Origin: Pseudomonas oryzihabitans
GTDB lineage: Bacteria > Pseudomonadota > Gammaproteobacteria > Pseudomonadales > Pseudomonadaceae
Assembly: GCF_006384975.1 (NCBI RefSeq)
Contig: NZ_CP021645.1
Coordinates: 4,554,001 to 4,618,000 of the forward strand
DNA: 64,000 nt
Direction: 5' to 3'
Shown here: piece by piece, positions 54,332-63,371 of the stretch
How positions within the stretch are numbered: position 1 is the first letter of the stretch
Layout of the letters: each line of letters opens with the position of its first letter
Notes under the pieces: generated by a model
Databases searched by the model: none
Told to the model about the DNA's origin: nothing
Seen by the model: only the letters and a program-made list of their open reading frames with translations
Position numbers and translations under genes: made by a program

Positions 54332-57169
54332 TCATGCCGGACTCCGGCTGGCCGGGCGGCCATGCTCGGCGGGGCTGTAGTGGGGATTGGCGAACACCCA
54401 GCAGCGCACCTTGTCCGGGCGGTCTTCCAGCGGATTGCGCTGCCGCTGCAGGGCGCGGATGCGGCTGGTGACCACCTTGTTGTCGATGAATCTGAACTGG
54501 CGGCTGTCCTTGAGCAGTTCGCGCAGGGTGCCGAGGTCGGCCAGGCGCTGGCGGTGCTCGGCGGCGCGCTCGACGAATTCGTTGAGGTTGATGGCGATCT
54601 CCCAGCCGTGGAGGCTGTGGTTGACCACCGGATCGCCGCTGAGCGACTGCAGGTAGTCGTAGACCTGCCAGAACTCGACGACCGCCGGGTGATCGGCGCT
54701 GATGGCGGCCTGGCGCTCCAGGGCGATGCGCACCAGGGCGCGCTGGGTCTCGGCCAGCATGCCCGGCGGCAGCTCCACCACCAGGCCCAGGCCGTCGAGC
54801 AGGGCCAGCAGCATGGCGTGGTTCTTGACGATACGTTCGATGCGCAGATGGCCGACCAGCTCGTTCTGGCAGCTGCGGCAGCGGTGGTCGTTGGCCGCGA
54901 GCGGGGCGCCGCAGCAGAAGCAGTTGTCGCCCAGGCGGCGCAGCTTGGTCTCGTAGCGGGGAAAGGCCTCGTGGAACAGTGCCAGGACCTCGGCTTCCCG
55001 GCGGGTGGCCAGCAGCAGGAAGTGGCTGAGGGCGGCGCCATCCATGCGGCTCAGGCTGTCGGCGGCGGCGCGGCTGGCGTCGGTCAGTACCGGGCGGGTG
55101 AAGTGCAGCTTGACGATCCGCGTGAGGATGGCCTCGGAGGCGCTCACCGGGGCGTTCTGGCTGATGGCGATGGTGCCGCGGAAGGGCGGTTCGTAGGTCT
55201 CGTTGCCGGCGGTCTTCATGCCGCGGGTACGCAGGGTGCCGCCGCCGAAGAAGTCCTTCAGCTCGTCCCAGTCGAAGCTCTTGGCATGGGCCTTCTCCGG
55301 GTCGTTGCGGTCGCCCTCGATGAGCACGATGGGCATGCCGGCGACCTGGCCCATGGCCCGGCTACGGCCGGCGGTGGAGGACTTGGACGGATCGAAGCCC
55401 TCGTAGCCGGCACGGCCGAACAGTTTCCAGAGGAAGGTCAGCAGGGTGGTCTTGCCGGCGCCGGCCTCGCCGGTGGCTTCCAGGAAGGGGAAGGACTGGT
55501 AGCGGGCGCGCAGCTGCTCGGCGAACAGCGAGCCGAACCAGAAGGTGAGGGCGGTCAGGCCATTGCTGCCGAAGCAGGTCCACAGCAGCGGCAGCCAGTC
55601 GTGGCGGTAGTCGCCGGCGGCCGGATTGGGCTTGAGGCCGATGGTCTTCTGCAGGGTCTTGAGGCGCAGCCGGCCGAAGTCAAAGTAGTCCTCGTCGTTG
55701 ACCCGGTGCAGCTGGCCATCGCGCACCGCCAGGTCGCCGAAGACGTAGCAGCCGTGCTCGCGGCTGTAGCCGACGTAGTCGATGGTCTCCACGGTCTTCA
55801 GGCCGAACAGCTGGTCCTTCATGATCTTGTCCAGCTGGGTACCGCTGCCGGTGAAGACGGCGCCGGCGGCCATGCCCAGCAGGCGCTTCTTGAATTCGCT
55901 GGCGGCGGCGACCTGGGCGCCGGTGAAGGTGTTCTTCACCGCCGGGCCGTCGTGGGGGAAGTCGACGCGGAAGTAGTACCAGGATTCGTCGGTGATCTCG
56001 TTGCGCTGGAAGTAGAGGGCCTGGGGCGCGCAGTTGGCGATCTCCACCACGTTGCCGGCCAGGCGCATGGCCTTGTCGCGCTGCTGCTGGCTGGTCAGCT
56101 GGCGATCCTCGTCGCGCTCGGACTCCTCGATGTGGGTGAGGGCCTTGTTGTACTTGTCCAGGTCGAGCTTGAACCAGTAGAGGCGATTGTCGAAGGTGAA
56201 GTGGAATTCGTGGCGCTCGCGCCATTCGTAGAGCAGCACGGCCTTTTCGCTGGCGGTCTCGGCCAGCAGCAGGGCGCCGTGATGGCGGGCTTCGGCCAGG
56301 TCGCGTTCACGCTGTTCGGCCCGCGTTGCCACCTCGGGCTCGAAGGCCCAGCGCTGGTGCAGGTCGTTCCAGTCGACCTTGCGCCCCGGCTGGGGGATCT
56401 GCGCGGCGGTGCAGGGGTAGCCCAGCGCCCGGGCCTGGCGTACCCAGCGACGGGTATAGCGCTGGGCACCGGGTTCGTTGTCCAGCGCCCAGACCAGCCG
56501 AGGCAGGCGACCGCCGCGTAGCCGCGCCAGCTCCTGCAGCGATTCTTCCGGATAGGCGTTGCTGCTCATGGCCGAGACCGCGGCGAGGTCGTGGTGGCGC
56601 AGGGCGATGGCGTCGAAGATGCCCTCGACGATCCACAATTCCTCGACCTGTAAGAGGTCCAGGTCCGGTGGACACCACCAGACGCCCTTGTAGCTGGCGC
56701 CGGGCTGGAAGCGGGCCTTCTGCTTGCCGAAGCGCGCCGGCCGGTCGATCAGCCGTTCCCAGTAGCCGCCCTTGGCCAACGGGAAGCGCACCGTGGCCGA
56801 GCCGATGCCCTGGGCGCGGTCCCAGTAGGTTTCCTGGCTGTACCAGCCCTTGATCAGGCCCAGGTCGAAGCCGCGGGCGAATTGCAGGTAGCCGTCGGCG
56901 CTGGCGGCTGGGGCCGCCGCGCTCGGCTTGAAACGCTCCGACCAGTCGTCGAAGAGGTCGGCGAACAGCTCCTTGACGTGCCAGCTCTGACCGCACTTGG
57001 CCTCGCGGCCGCATTTCACCACCCAGGGGGCGTCGTAGTCGGTGAACAGTTCGCGCTGGTGGCAGGCCGGGCATTCGCCCTTGCGCAGGTAGTGGGTACC
57101 GGGGCTGAGCTTGAGGCCGAGTTCGCGTTCGAGGCGCGGCAGCAGGTCGGCGCGCAGTTGCGGATCCAT
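54332..57169 (-). CDS. Phage primase-helicase (P4 alpha-like) replication protein
   Basis: This 945-residue protein combines a zinc-finger primase head (CPACHQRE...CGREAKCGQSWH), a Toprim-type segment (WIVEGIFDAIAL, ALDNEPG) and a helicase-like ATPase. The ATPase has Walker A GEAGAGKTTLL (about 620) and a Walker B-like VLIEGD. A second Cys4 knuckle occurs near CFCCGAPLAANDHRCRSC. It probably starts replication of the prophage DNA. It differs from P2 gpA, so the replication module is not that of P2 itself. The ATG at 57169 is chosen because homology begins there. Confidence 0.82.
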   Translation of the reverse strand: MDPQLRADLLPRLERELGLKLSPGTHYLRKGECPACHQRELFTDYDAPWVVKCGREAKCGQSWHVKELFADLFDDWSERFKPSAAAPAASADGYLQFARGFDLGLIKGWYSQETYWDRAQGIGSATVRFPLAKGGYWERLIDRPARFGKQKARFQPGASYKGVWWCPPDLDLLQVEELWIVEGIFDAIALRHHDLAAVSAMSSNAYPEESLQELARLRGGRLPRLVWALDNEPGAQRYTRRWVRQARALGYPCTAAQIPQPGRKVDWNDLHQRWAFEPEVATRAEQRERDLAEARHHGALLLAETASEKAVLLYEWRERHEFHFTFDNRLYWFKLDLDKYNKALTHIEESERDEDRQLTSQQQRDKAMRLAGNVVEIANCAPQALYFQRNEITDESWYYFRVDFPHDGPAVKNTFTGAQVAAASEFKKRLLGMAAGAVFTGSGTQLDKIMKDQLFGLKTVETIDYVGYSREHGCYVFGDLAVRDGQLHRVNDEDYFDFGRLRLKTLQKTIGLKPNPAAGDYRHDWLPLLWTCFGSNGLTALTFWFGSLFAEQLRARYQSFPFLEATGEAGAGKTTLLTFLWKLFGRAGYEGFDPSKSSTAGRSRAMGQVAGMPIVLIEGDRNDPEKAHAKSFDWDELKDFFGGGTLRTRGMKTAGNETYEPPFRGTIAISQNAPVSASEAILTRIVKLHFTRPVLTDASRAAADSLSRMDGAALSHFLLLATRREAEVLALFHEAFPRYETKLRRLGDNCFCCGAPLAANDHRCRSCQNELVGHLRIERIVKNHAMLLALLDGLGLVVELPPGMLAETQRALVRIALERQAAISADHPAVVEFWQVYDYLQSLSGDPVVNHSLHGWEIAINLNEFVERAAEHRQRLADLGTLRELLKDSRQFRFIDNKVVTSRIRALQRQRNPLEDRPDKVRCWVFANPHYSPAEHGRPASRSPA

Positions 57170-57180
57170 GGGGTAGCGGG

Positions 57181-57402
57181 TCAAGGGTTCACCTGTGCAT
57201 CCGCGGTGAGCTCCCGTACCAGGCGCAGGGCACCCTGGGGCTGACGCTCGGCGTCGTGGGCGAGGATCTGGAAGCTGCGGGCGATTTCGCGCAACTGGGC
57301 GCAGCTGTAGGCCTGCTGCACCTGCAAGAGCGGCAGGTTGAAGACGATCCGCGGTGGCTGCTGGGGCTCGCGGGACAGGGTGACATCGAGGCACAGCTTC
57401 AC
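57181..57402 (-). CDS. Small phage protein of unknown function
   Basis: This 73-residue protein starts at a GTG whose first bases overlap the stop of the gene upstream (GTGA). It ends 11 bases before the primase start. A longer frame upstream has arginine-rich, non-coding-like composition and is not used. No domain recognised; the overlaps support its reality. Confidence 0.7.
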   Translation of the reverse strand: MKLCLDVTLSREPQQPPRIVFNLPLLQVQQAYSCAQLREIARSFQILAHDAERQPQGALRLVRELTADAQVNP

Positions 57403-57644
57403 GGGCGCTGCTCCAGAGTGCGTAATTCGGCGCGCAGGGCGCGGGCGGTATCGGCCACGGCGGCCAGCGCCGGGTGGTCCTGGTGGATGCGCCAGCGGCG
57501 CAGGGGACCTGCCGGGACCGTGCGATAGCGGTCGTCCCACCAGTGCTCCTGCAGACCGGCGCGATACTGGGCGGCCAGCCAGCGCAGATAGGCGCGGGCT
57601 TGCGCGGGGGTGAGCTGGAGCGGGATGCAGAGCTCGGCAGGCAT
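57399..57644 (-). CDS. Small phage protein of unknown function
   Basis: This 81-residue protein begins MPAELCIPLQLTPAQAR with a GAGGGG ribosome site. It has a possible helix-rich fold. It overlaps the following gene and belongs to the early operon ahead of the primase. No function recognised. Confidence 0.72.
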   Translation of the reverse strand: MPAELCIPLQLTPAQARAYLRWLAAQYRAGLQEHWWDDRYRTVPAGPLRRWRIHQDHPALAAVADTARALRAELRTLEQRP

Positions 57645-57720
57645 GGTCTTTCCCCTCTTCAGGGCGCAACTCGCCCCTACCCACGCAAGGCGGGCATGGC
57701 GCGGCGTCAAGGTGGGTGGT

Positions 57721-57918
57721 TTAGCGGCGGGAAGGGCGCGCGGGCGCTTCGATCAGGGCGGCAGAGATGTCCGCCACCGGGATGCGATAGCGCTGGCCGT
57801 ACGGGTCGACCAGTACCAGGTGGTCGGCGCTGCTGGCGGCCAGGTCGAGCCAGGGGCCCTGCGCTTGGGTGTCGCGCCGGCGACGGAAGCCGGCCGGGAC
57901 CAGGTCGTGGTGGGTCAT
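57721..57918 (-). CDS. Small phage protein of unknown function
   Basis: This 65-residue protein starts MTHHDLVPAGFRRR. Its ATG overlaps the stop of the Ogr-like gene (ATGA), which supports translation. No domain recognised. Confidence 0.7.
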   Translation of the reverse strand: MTHHDLVPAGFRRRRDTQAQGPWLDLAASSADHLVLVDPYGQRYRIPVADISAALIEAPARPSRR

Positions 57919-58211
57919 GGCGTGGGCTCCTCGAGCGGGTCCAGCAGGTCCTTCTGGTTGCTGGTCATGCGGCTGGCCTGGGTGGCGGCGCGCTTGATCT
58001 TCGAGGGCGCCAGCGGCAACACCAGGCGCGGTGTTGCCAGTCCCGAGGGGCTGAGCTGGTAGTCGATGGTCTGGGTACCGCCGAAGGTGGCACCACAGGC
58101 CAGGTTCTTGCACTGGTACCAGAGCGAGCGGAAGCAGGGGGTCTCGCCCTTGCTGCAACGGATCACCAAGGGACCGTTGCAGGCGGGGCAGACCAGGCGG
58201 AATTCACTCAT
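57915..58211 (-). CDS. Ogr/Delta-family zinc-finger activator
   Basis: This 98-residue protein has the Cys4 zinc motif of P2 Ogr and P4 Delta (CPACNG...CKNLACG). Ogr activates late promoters by contacting RNA polymerase alpha. It is longer than Ogr, with a C-terminal extension. It lies in the early operon and not next to gene D, unlike in P2. Confidence 0.85.
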   Translation of the reverse strand: MSEFRLVCPACNGPLVIRCSKGETPCFRSLWYQCKNLACGATFGGTQTIDYQLSPSGLATPRLVLPLAPSKIKRAATQASRMTSNQKDLLDPLEEPTP

Positions 58212-58262
58212 GATGGGCGGGCCTCCGGAAGGCAGGGCTGACGGGGTGGTTCAGGGCGACGC

Positions 58263-58493
58263 TCACGTTTGGGGAGCACCGGTGGCCGTGGCTGGCGCCG
58301 GCTTGATGCCAAGCAGCACGGCGCTGCGGTGGGCCTCGCCGCGCAGGCATTTCTTCTGGCCGTTGAGCACCGCATAGACGGTGCTGGGGTTGAGTTGATG
58401 GCGCAGAGCGAACTCCTTTACGGAAATACCCTGGAGTTCCAGGCGCGTTCGGGCCTCTTTGCAGGCTTGCTCGGTGGCATAGGTGTCGGCCAT
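58263..58493 (-). CDS. Small HTH protein at start of the early operon (Cox/apl-like position)
   Basis: This 76-residue protein has a helix-turn-helix (VKEFALRHQLNPSTVYAVLNGQK). It is the first gene of the leftward early operon, facing the repressor across a short operator region. In P2-like phages this place is held by Cox/Apl, which repress the lysogenic promoter and aid excision. The assignment by position is inference. Confidence 0.78.
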   Translation of the reverse strand: MADTYATEQACKEARTRLELQGISVKEFALRHQLNPSTVYAVLNGQKKCLRGEAHRSAVLLGIKPAPATATGAPQT

Positions 58494-58533
58494 AGTTAAC
58501 ATTCGTGTGATTTGAAGTGATTGAGGTGAACGA

Positions 58534-58553
58534 TATTCAACAAATGTTGAATA
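58534..58553. promoter_or_regulatory. Lysogeny operator, 20-base palindrome
   Basis: TATTCAAC and GTTGAATA are perfect inverted half-sites around AAAT. The palindrome lies between the divergent early-operon gene and the repressor gene, where a repressor dimer should bind. Confidence 0.75.
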
Positions 58554-58577
58554 GTCAATCGCCGAGGGAGACTTTTG

Positions 58578-58919
58578 TTGAAAATTGGCGACCGGTTGCG
58601 TTTGGAGCGTCTGCGGCTGGGCATGAACCAGGCCGATTTCGCGGCCCTGGCGGGAGTGACCAAGACCAGCCAGTTCAATTACGAGAAGGGCGACCGCAGC
58701 CCCGATGCCAACTACCTGGCGGCGCTGCGTCCGCACGGCGTGGACATTCACTTCGTGGTGACCGGCGAGGCACTGCCGGTCACCGAGTCGGCACTGTCCA
58801 GCCTGGAGGCGGAGCTGCTCGGCTATTTCCGCGGGATGTCGGACGCCAGCCGGGATGCGGTGCGGCGCATGGCCTTCGCCATGGCGGTGGCCGACGGCGC
58901 CCTGGATGCGGGGCAGTGA
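58578..58919 (+). CDS. Phage repressor (CI/C-like HTH protein)
   Basis: This 113-residue repressor has an Xre-type HTH at the N-terminus (GDRLRLERLRLGMNQADFAALAGVTKTSQFNYE). The C-terminal helix (residues about 80-110, EAELLGYFRGMSDASRD) probably serves dimerisation. The start is TTG with GGGAG seven bases upstream; another TTG one codon earlier is possible. There is no LexA-type peptidase domain, so RecA-mediated self-cleavage cannot inactivate it; another route to induction is needed. Confidence 0.85.
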   Translation: MKIGDRLRLERLRLGMNQADFAALAGVTKTSQFNYEKGDRSPDANYLAALRPHGVDIHFVVTGEALPVTESALSSLEAELLGYFRGMSDASRDAVRRMAFAMAVADGALDAGQ

Positions 58920-59010
58920 GCTACAGGGCCTAGATCGGGGGTTCCGCACGCCTGGCAAGCTTTTGCGCAACTACGACGAGAAGCACTTGGCGATCCGTAT
59001 CACAAAAATG

Positions 59011-59030
59011 TACTGTATTGGCATACAGTA
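59011..59030. promoter_or_regulatory. LexA box in prophage
   Basis: TACTGTAT and ATACAGTA are perfect inverted 8-base arms around TGGC. The outer part is the extended LexA consensus. It lies 19 bases before the small gene at 59050, which should be SOS-controlled. Confidence 0.85.
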
Positions 59031-59049
59031 TTTTTGGAGGCGGTGACCG

Positions 59050-59271
59050 ATGGATCAGGCGCGTTTGACACCCCTATGGCACGAGCGACAACCGGTGCTG
59101 CTCCCCACTCGTTTCGAGTTAGAGCTGGTACAGGCCTTTCGTCAGCTGTCCTGCAGCGATCAAATGACCCTCTGTCGCCTGGCGCACAGCCTGCTGCAGG
59201 TACAGGGACCGTTGCCGCCCCGGGCCGACCAGCCGGCCGTCGCCCCACGCTTTTTGCCCCGCCCGCACTGA
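59050..59271 (+). CDS. SOS-controlled small prophage protein, candidate antirepressor
   Basis: This 73-residue protein has GGAGG upstream and a LexA box before its start. Residues 23-53 align without gaps to the C-terminal helix of the neighbouring repressor (9 identities in 31, with many conservative pairs), while it has no DNA-binding helix. This suggests it joins repressor subunits and blocks them. Its position beside the switch recalls Tum of coliphage 186. Function is inferred, not shown. Confidence 0.7.
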   Translation: MDQARLTPLWHERQPVLLPTRFELELVQAFRQLSCSDQMTLCRLAHSLLQVQGPLPPRADQPAVAPRFLPRPH

Positions 59272-59362
59272 GTCCGCCCCGGACTCGCCAGGCCATCCCT
59301 AAGGGGGATCGGCCTCTAGCCAACGGCTCCAGTGGGTCCGAATCCCGCTGCCACGCCTGACC

Positions 59363-60646
59363 TCAGGTCGACTTCTTGGCTGACCCCTGGCGCTCCTCAA
59401 TCTTCTTGGCTTCGCGCTCCACGGCCTTGAGCGCCGCTTCCTTGCTGGAATAGAGAAAGCGCAGATGGTAGGGATTGCCCTGGTCGCCCCGGGTGAGGCT
59501 GACCTGCTTGCCGGTCGCGGGGTCCCGGTAATAGGCCAGCACACCGCTGTATTTGGGCGGTACCTCGGTGACCAGGTCCGCGACCAGATCCCCCGGCTGC
59601 ATGGCCTGCAAGCCGCTGAGCTCGGTGACGAAGCCGCCATCTACGTTGAGGGTGTGCTTAATATCGCCGCCGTACCAGATGATGTCGTCGATCTCCGGCT
59701 TGATGCCCGTCAGGGTGTAGCTGAGTTCCGGGATGAGGTCGGCGCAGCCGAGGGCCAGATGGTAGGAGAGGGTGGCGGCGCCGCGCTGCAGGCTCTGCCA
59801 TTCCGTCTCGGCCGCCTGGTGCGCCTGGGTCTTGTTGGCGTAGGTGTGGCGCAGGTCGCGCGGGTTCTTGCCATCGCCGACCACCTCTTCCAGGCGCTTG
59901 CCCTGGTCCACGTCGTAGTAATAGGCGCGTACACCATCGTTGGGAACGGTGAGCAGGTACTGGTGCTGATCGCCGTCCTGGCGGCTGAGGATGATATGGG
60001 GCAGGTCCTTGCCGCTGGCCGTCTTGCCCTGGCCCTTGAGCATGAACAGCAGGCGCCCGGCCTTGACCGTGGCGACGGCATCATATTCTTCACCGAGGCG
60101 GGTCAGCAGGTTGGCGTCGGATTCCCGCGCCTGGTCCAGCTGGAGAATCGGTTTCGCCTCCAGGTTGGCGTCCACGGCGGCGGTAAGGCCCTGGCGAGCG
60201 GCCAGGATGCGTAGCACCTCGCCCAGGGTGGTGTTGCTGTAGCTCTGGTCGCGCTGGGTCTTGAAACTCTTGCTCAGGTCGGCGCTGCGGGCGCGCAGCT
60301 TGAGCAGATCCGGCGCGCCGTTGTGGTTGATCTCGGCGATCAGATAGGTGCCCTTGTCGACCAGGCCGGTGTTGCTCCAGCCCAGTTCCAGCCGCAGGGT
60401 TCCCCCGAGCGGCGGCAGGGGTAGGCGGCCATCGTGGTCGGACAGGGTCAGGGTCAACTCGTCCACCTCCAGGCCGCGCTTGTCGGTCAGCTCCAGGCTG
60501 ACCAGGCGCGGCGCCAGGCGATCGCTGATGTCCTTGCCATCGAGCCGCAGGCGATAGATCGGTTGGGGATAGTCACCGTGGTTGGGCCCGCGCAGGGAGG
60601 TGCGGCGCAGTTGGCCGGTGGTAGGGTCCAGGACTTCGCTGATCAT
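59363..60646 (-). CDS. Late control / baseplate-hub protein D
   Basis: This 427-residue protein is of the P2 gpD family (YRLRLDGKDISDRLAPRLVSLELTDKRG), a tail hub protein related to T4 gp27. The C-terminal region carries an extra LysM-like segment around PGDLVADL. Its start overlaps the stop of gene U (ATGA). It lies at the leftmost end of the tail operon. Confidence 0.9.
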   Translation of the reverse strand: MISEVLDPTTGQLRRTSLRGPNHGDYPQPIYRLRLDGKDISDRLAPRLVSLELTDKRGLEVDELTLTLSDHDGRLPLPPLGGTLRLELGWSNTGLVDKGTYLIAEINHNGAPDLLKLRARSADLSKSFKTQRDQSYSNTTLGEVLRILAARQGLTAAVDANLEAKPILQLDQARESDANLLTRLGEEYDAVATVKAGRLLFMLKGQGKTASGKDLPHIILSRQDGDQHQYLLTVPNDGVRAYYYDVDQGKRLEEVVGDGKNPRDLRHTYANKTQAHQAAETEWQSLQRGAATLSYHLALGCADLIPELSYTLTGIKPEIDDIIWYGGDIKHTLNVDGGFVTELSGLQAMQPGDLVADLVTEVPPKYSGVLAYYRDPATGKQVSLTRGDQGNPYHLRFLYSSKEAALKAVEREAKKIEERQGSAKKST

Positions 60647-61086
60647 AGGAGCTTCCGCAGCAGGCCATTGGTGGCGGCCAGCGCGGTCCCGAGGAATTCG
60701 GCGGCCTGGTTGTCATCGATGCGCTTGAGGGTGAGGGTGAAGCCAATGCGCCGCGGGGTGCCGTCGGAGAAGAAGATCGTCTTGGTCTCGTTGAGGCTTT
60801 CGATCACCCAGAGACCGTAGATGCGGCCGGAGCCCTCGATCAACGGCCAGGCGCTGCCGGTACTGGCCATGAGGCGCAGCACATCGAGGCTGGTGGGCGA
60901 GCCGGCCAGCTCGGGGGCGAGCCAGCCGGGCAGGGTGATGGAGTCTTCGCCCTTGCCGACGAACTGGCGGGCCGGCTGGGCGCCGACGCGCTTGGTCACG
61001 GCGTGGCTGTAGGCTGTACTACGGTTGAGCTCGCTGTAGGCCAGGGTGTGCAGGCTGAAAACGAAGGTGCCGAGGGCCATCATCAT
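60643..61086 (-). CDS. Phage tail protein U
   Basis: This 147-residue protein is of the P2 gpU family (ALGTFVFSLHTLAYSEL, with the LPGWLAPELAG segment). It acts at the tail terminus. Three in-frame ATG codons begin it; the first follows GGAATTG. It overlaps gene T upstream and D downstream. Confidence 0.88.
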   Translation of the reverse strand: MMMALGTFVFSLHTLAYSELNRSTAYSHAVTKRVGAQPARQFVGKGEDSITLPGWLAPELAGSPTSLDVLRLMASTGSAWPLIEGSGRIYGLWVIESLNETKTIFFSDGTPRRIGFTLTLKRIDDNQAAEFLGTALAATNGLLRKLL

Positions 61087-61091
61087 GGTGG

Positions 61092-63371
61092 TCAATTCCA
61101 ATCTCGGAGGCTGCTGCGGTTACGCGCGGCCTGGTCGGCCTTCTCGCGGGCGATCTCGTTGCGCACCAGGGTGGCGATCTCCTGGGGATTCGCGTTGGCC
61201 GGGGCGTTTATGGTGATGTTGAAGAGATCGTTGCCGGCCGGTGCCGTGGCAGCGGGGCTGGTCAGGGGTGGACTGCTGTCGATGGTCAGGGGCGCGCCGA
61301 TCCCGGGTAGCGGGGCGGTGGCCGTGGTCGTGGTCAGGATGTTGCTGCCGGCGAGACGTTGCGCGCTGGCCAGTTGTGGCAGGGTCGTGTCGACGCCGCT
61401 GACCAGTTTCGCCGGGGCAAGACTGGTCAGCGGTGGTCGCTCGCTGATGGGCAGCGGTGCGGCGATCCCGGGCAACGAGGCCGCGGCCGTACCCATGGCC
61501 ACCGCCGCGGTGAAGCCCTTGCCAGTCTTGAGCTTTGTCAAAAGAGTATTGTTATCCGCCCCGCCACTGGCCCGATCGGCGAGTAGGCTAATAGGGGAGG
61601 TTTTGGTGTCCGCTTGTGGACCTACGGCGTTCTTGAGCTTCTCCCAGCCACTAGAGGCGGATTTCTTCAGTTCGCCCCAGATCCCGACGACTTTGTCCCA
61701 GTTGGTATAGACCAGGGCGCCGACTCCGGCCACAGCAGCGGCCCCGGCTACCACCGGACCCAGTGGCAGTGCGAGGAGAAAACGCAGCCCAGTGGCTACA
61801 ATCGATAGGGCGCCGCTACCTATGCTACCCAGAGCTTCCAGGCTGCCAGTAAGCAGGGGAAGCGCTCGAACGCCCAGATTGCTCAGTCCTTGCAAGCCCG
61901 TGCTGACCACGCCGAGCGCGCCGCTGCCCAGGCTGCTCAAGGCGCCGAGCGTCCCGGATAGGGCCGCACCGGCCATGCCGAGCACGCCCCTGACCATCAG
62001 GAAGGGCGTAATGATACCGACCAGGCCCGTGGCCAGCGCTCCAAAGGTAGCGGACAACAGGCTCGCGCCCGTTGCGAGAGTGATCAGGAAGCCGCCTGCA
62101 GTGGGGTTGTCCTGTAGCCACCCGTTAACCTTCTCCAGGACCTGGGCGACGATTTCCAGTGCCTTGACGTAAGTGGGCAGGATGGTATCGCCCATTTGCC
62201 GGTACAGATCGGCCTTGCGTGCTTGCAGGTTGAGCTCTGCCCCTTCGGGGGATTGCTGTGCCTGGGTAAATAGGCCATCGATACCCGCGGTTCCCCGCGT
62301 CTTGGCAGCGCTCTTGTCGAGTTGATCGTGCTGTTGGTAGAGCTGGGTGAACAGTTCGGCACCGGCCTGATCGGGCAGTATGCTGCGGATGGCGTCGAGG
62401 GTCTGGCGATCACCGGTGATGCCCTTGGCCTTGAGCGCGGGCAGCAAGACCTGTTGCAGCCAGGCGGCCTGGTCCTGGGCGAACAGGTCGCTGCCTTTGA
62501 GCGCGCCAGCGTCTAGGGTGGCGTGGGTGCCATTGGTCTTGACCCGACCCGGATCGACCAGGCCCAGGCTCTGCAGCTTGCTCGCCGCCGCCGCGGTGGT
62601 AGTGCCTTGGTAAAGGTTGCGATAGCTGGCCGATAGGCCATCGCCCACCTTTTCGCCACCCAGTTGTTGCACCAGCGGCTCAAGGCGGTTGAAGAAGGCG
62701 TCGGCGTTCAGGCCGCGTGCGGCTTGCCCGCCTTTATCCAGCACCTTGAGCCATTCCGGCGCGGCGACCCGACCCTGGGTGTTGGCCAGAATCTTCTGTA
62801 TGGCGTCAGCCTGCTCATTGAAGCCGGCCTCGTCCTTCAGGCCACCGCGGGCGGCGATGACCGGCAGCATGGCGGTGAATTGGGCGGATTTCGCTGCCCC
62901 TTCGTCCTTGCCATAAAGAGCCTGGTTGGCGACCTGGAGTTTGGCCATGGTGGGCGCTGCCAGTTTGGCTTGGCTGATGTCGCCGAAGGCGGCCAGGGCT
63001 TGACGCACGGCGCGCAGGTTATCAGTGGTGCTGGCGCCATAGACCTGCATAGTCTTGGCTTGCGCGACGGTCTCATTGGGAACTTGGTCGCCGAGGTTGA
63101 GGACCGCGATGCGGTTGGCTTCCTGGTTGAAGCGTTTGGCTTCTTCCAAAGCGGGAGTCAGCAGGCCGAGACTCTGCTCAAGGGTATTGGAGCCCATCTC
63201 GCGCAAGGCGGACAGTCGCTCCACGCGTTTGTCGAAATCCTCGCGGCGTTTCTCAGCGGCTGTCTGAGTAGTCGCCTGGGAAGTTCCCAGGCGCTGTTCG
63301 ATGCGCTTGATGGAGGCCAGGATCTCTCTCAAGTCGGATGGCATGTTGCGGAGCTGAAGGTCATTCGCCAT
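61092..63371 (-). CDS. Tail tape measure protein T
   Basis: This 759-residue protein is of the P2 gpT type. It has N-terminal coiled-coil-forming sequence (about 1-60), a large helical region, hydrophobic segments around residues 430-560 and a C-terminal helix. It fixes tail length and assists DNA entry. It follows E' with a short overlap. Confidence 0.88.
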   Translation of the reverse strand: MANDLQLRNMPSDLREILASIKRIEQRLGTSQATTQTAAEKRREDFDKRVERLSALREMGSNTLEQSLGLLTPALEEAKRFNQEANRIAVLNLGDQVPNETVAQAKTMQVYGASTTDNLRAVRQALAAFGDISQAKLAAPTMAKLQVANQALYGKDEGAAKSAQFTAMLPVIAARGGLKDEAGFNEQADAIQKILANTQGRVAAPEWLKVLDKGGQAARGLNADAFFNRLEPLVQQLGGEKVGDGLSASYRNLYQGTTTAAAASKLQSLGLVDPGRVKTNGTHATLDAGALKGSDLFAQDQAAWLQQVLLPALKAKGITGDRQTLDAIRSILPDQAGAELFTQLYQQHDQLDKSAAKTRGTAGIDGLFTQAQQSPEGAELNLQARKADLYRQMGDTILPTYVKALEIVAQVLEKVNGWLQDNPTAGGFLITLATGASLLSATFGALATGLVGIITPFLMVRGVLGMAGAALSGTLGALSSLGSGALGVVSTGLQGLSNLGVRALPLLTGSLEALGSIGSGALSIVATGLRFLLALPLGPVVAGAAAVAGVGALVYTNWDKVVGIWGELKKSASSGWEKLKNAVGPQADTKTSPISLLADRASGGADNNTLLTKLKTGKGFTAAVAMGTAAASLPGIAAPLPISERPPLTSLAPAKLVSGVDTTLPQLASAQRLAGSNILTTTTATAPLPGIGAPLTIDSSPPLTSPAATAPAGNDLFNITINAPANANPQEIATLVRNEIAREKADQAARNRSSLRDWN

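Noticed and set aside
54317..56521. A 734-residue plus-strand open frame inside the primase gene
   Set aside because: Antisense to a protein with clear zinc, Toprim and Walker motifs; low-complexity Ala/Gly/Val/Leu composition and no domain.
58578..58919. Repressor as a LexA-like self-cleaving protein
   Set aside because: At 113 residues it has no Ser-Lys peptidase domain, so RecA-dependent self-cleavage is ruled out by sequence.
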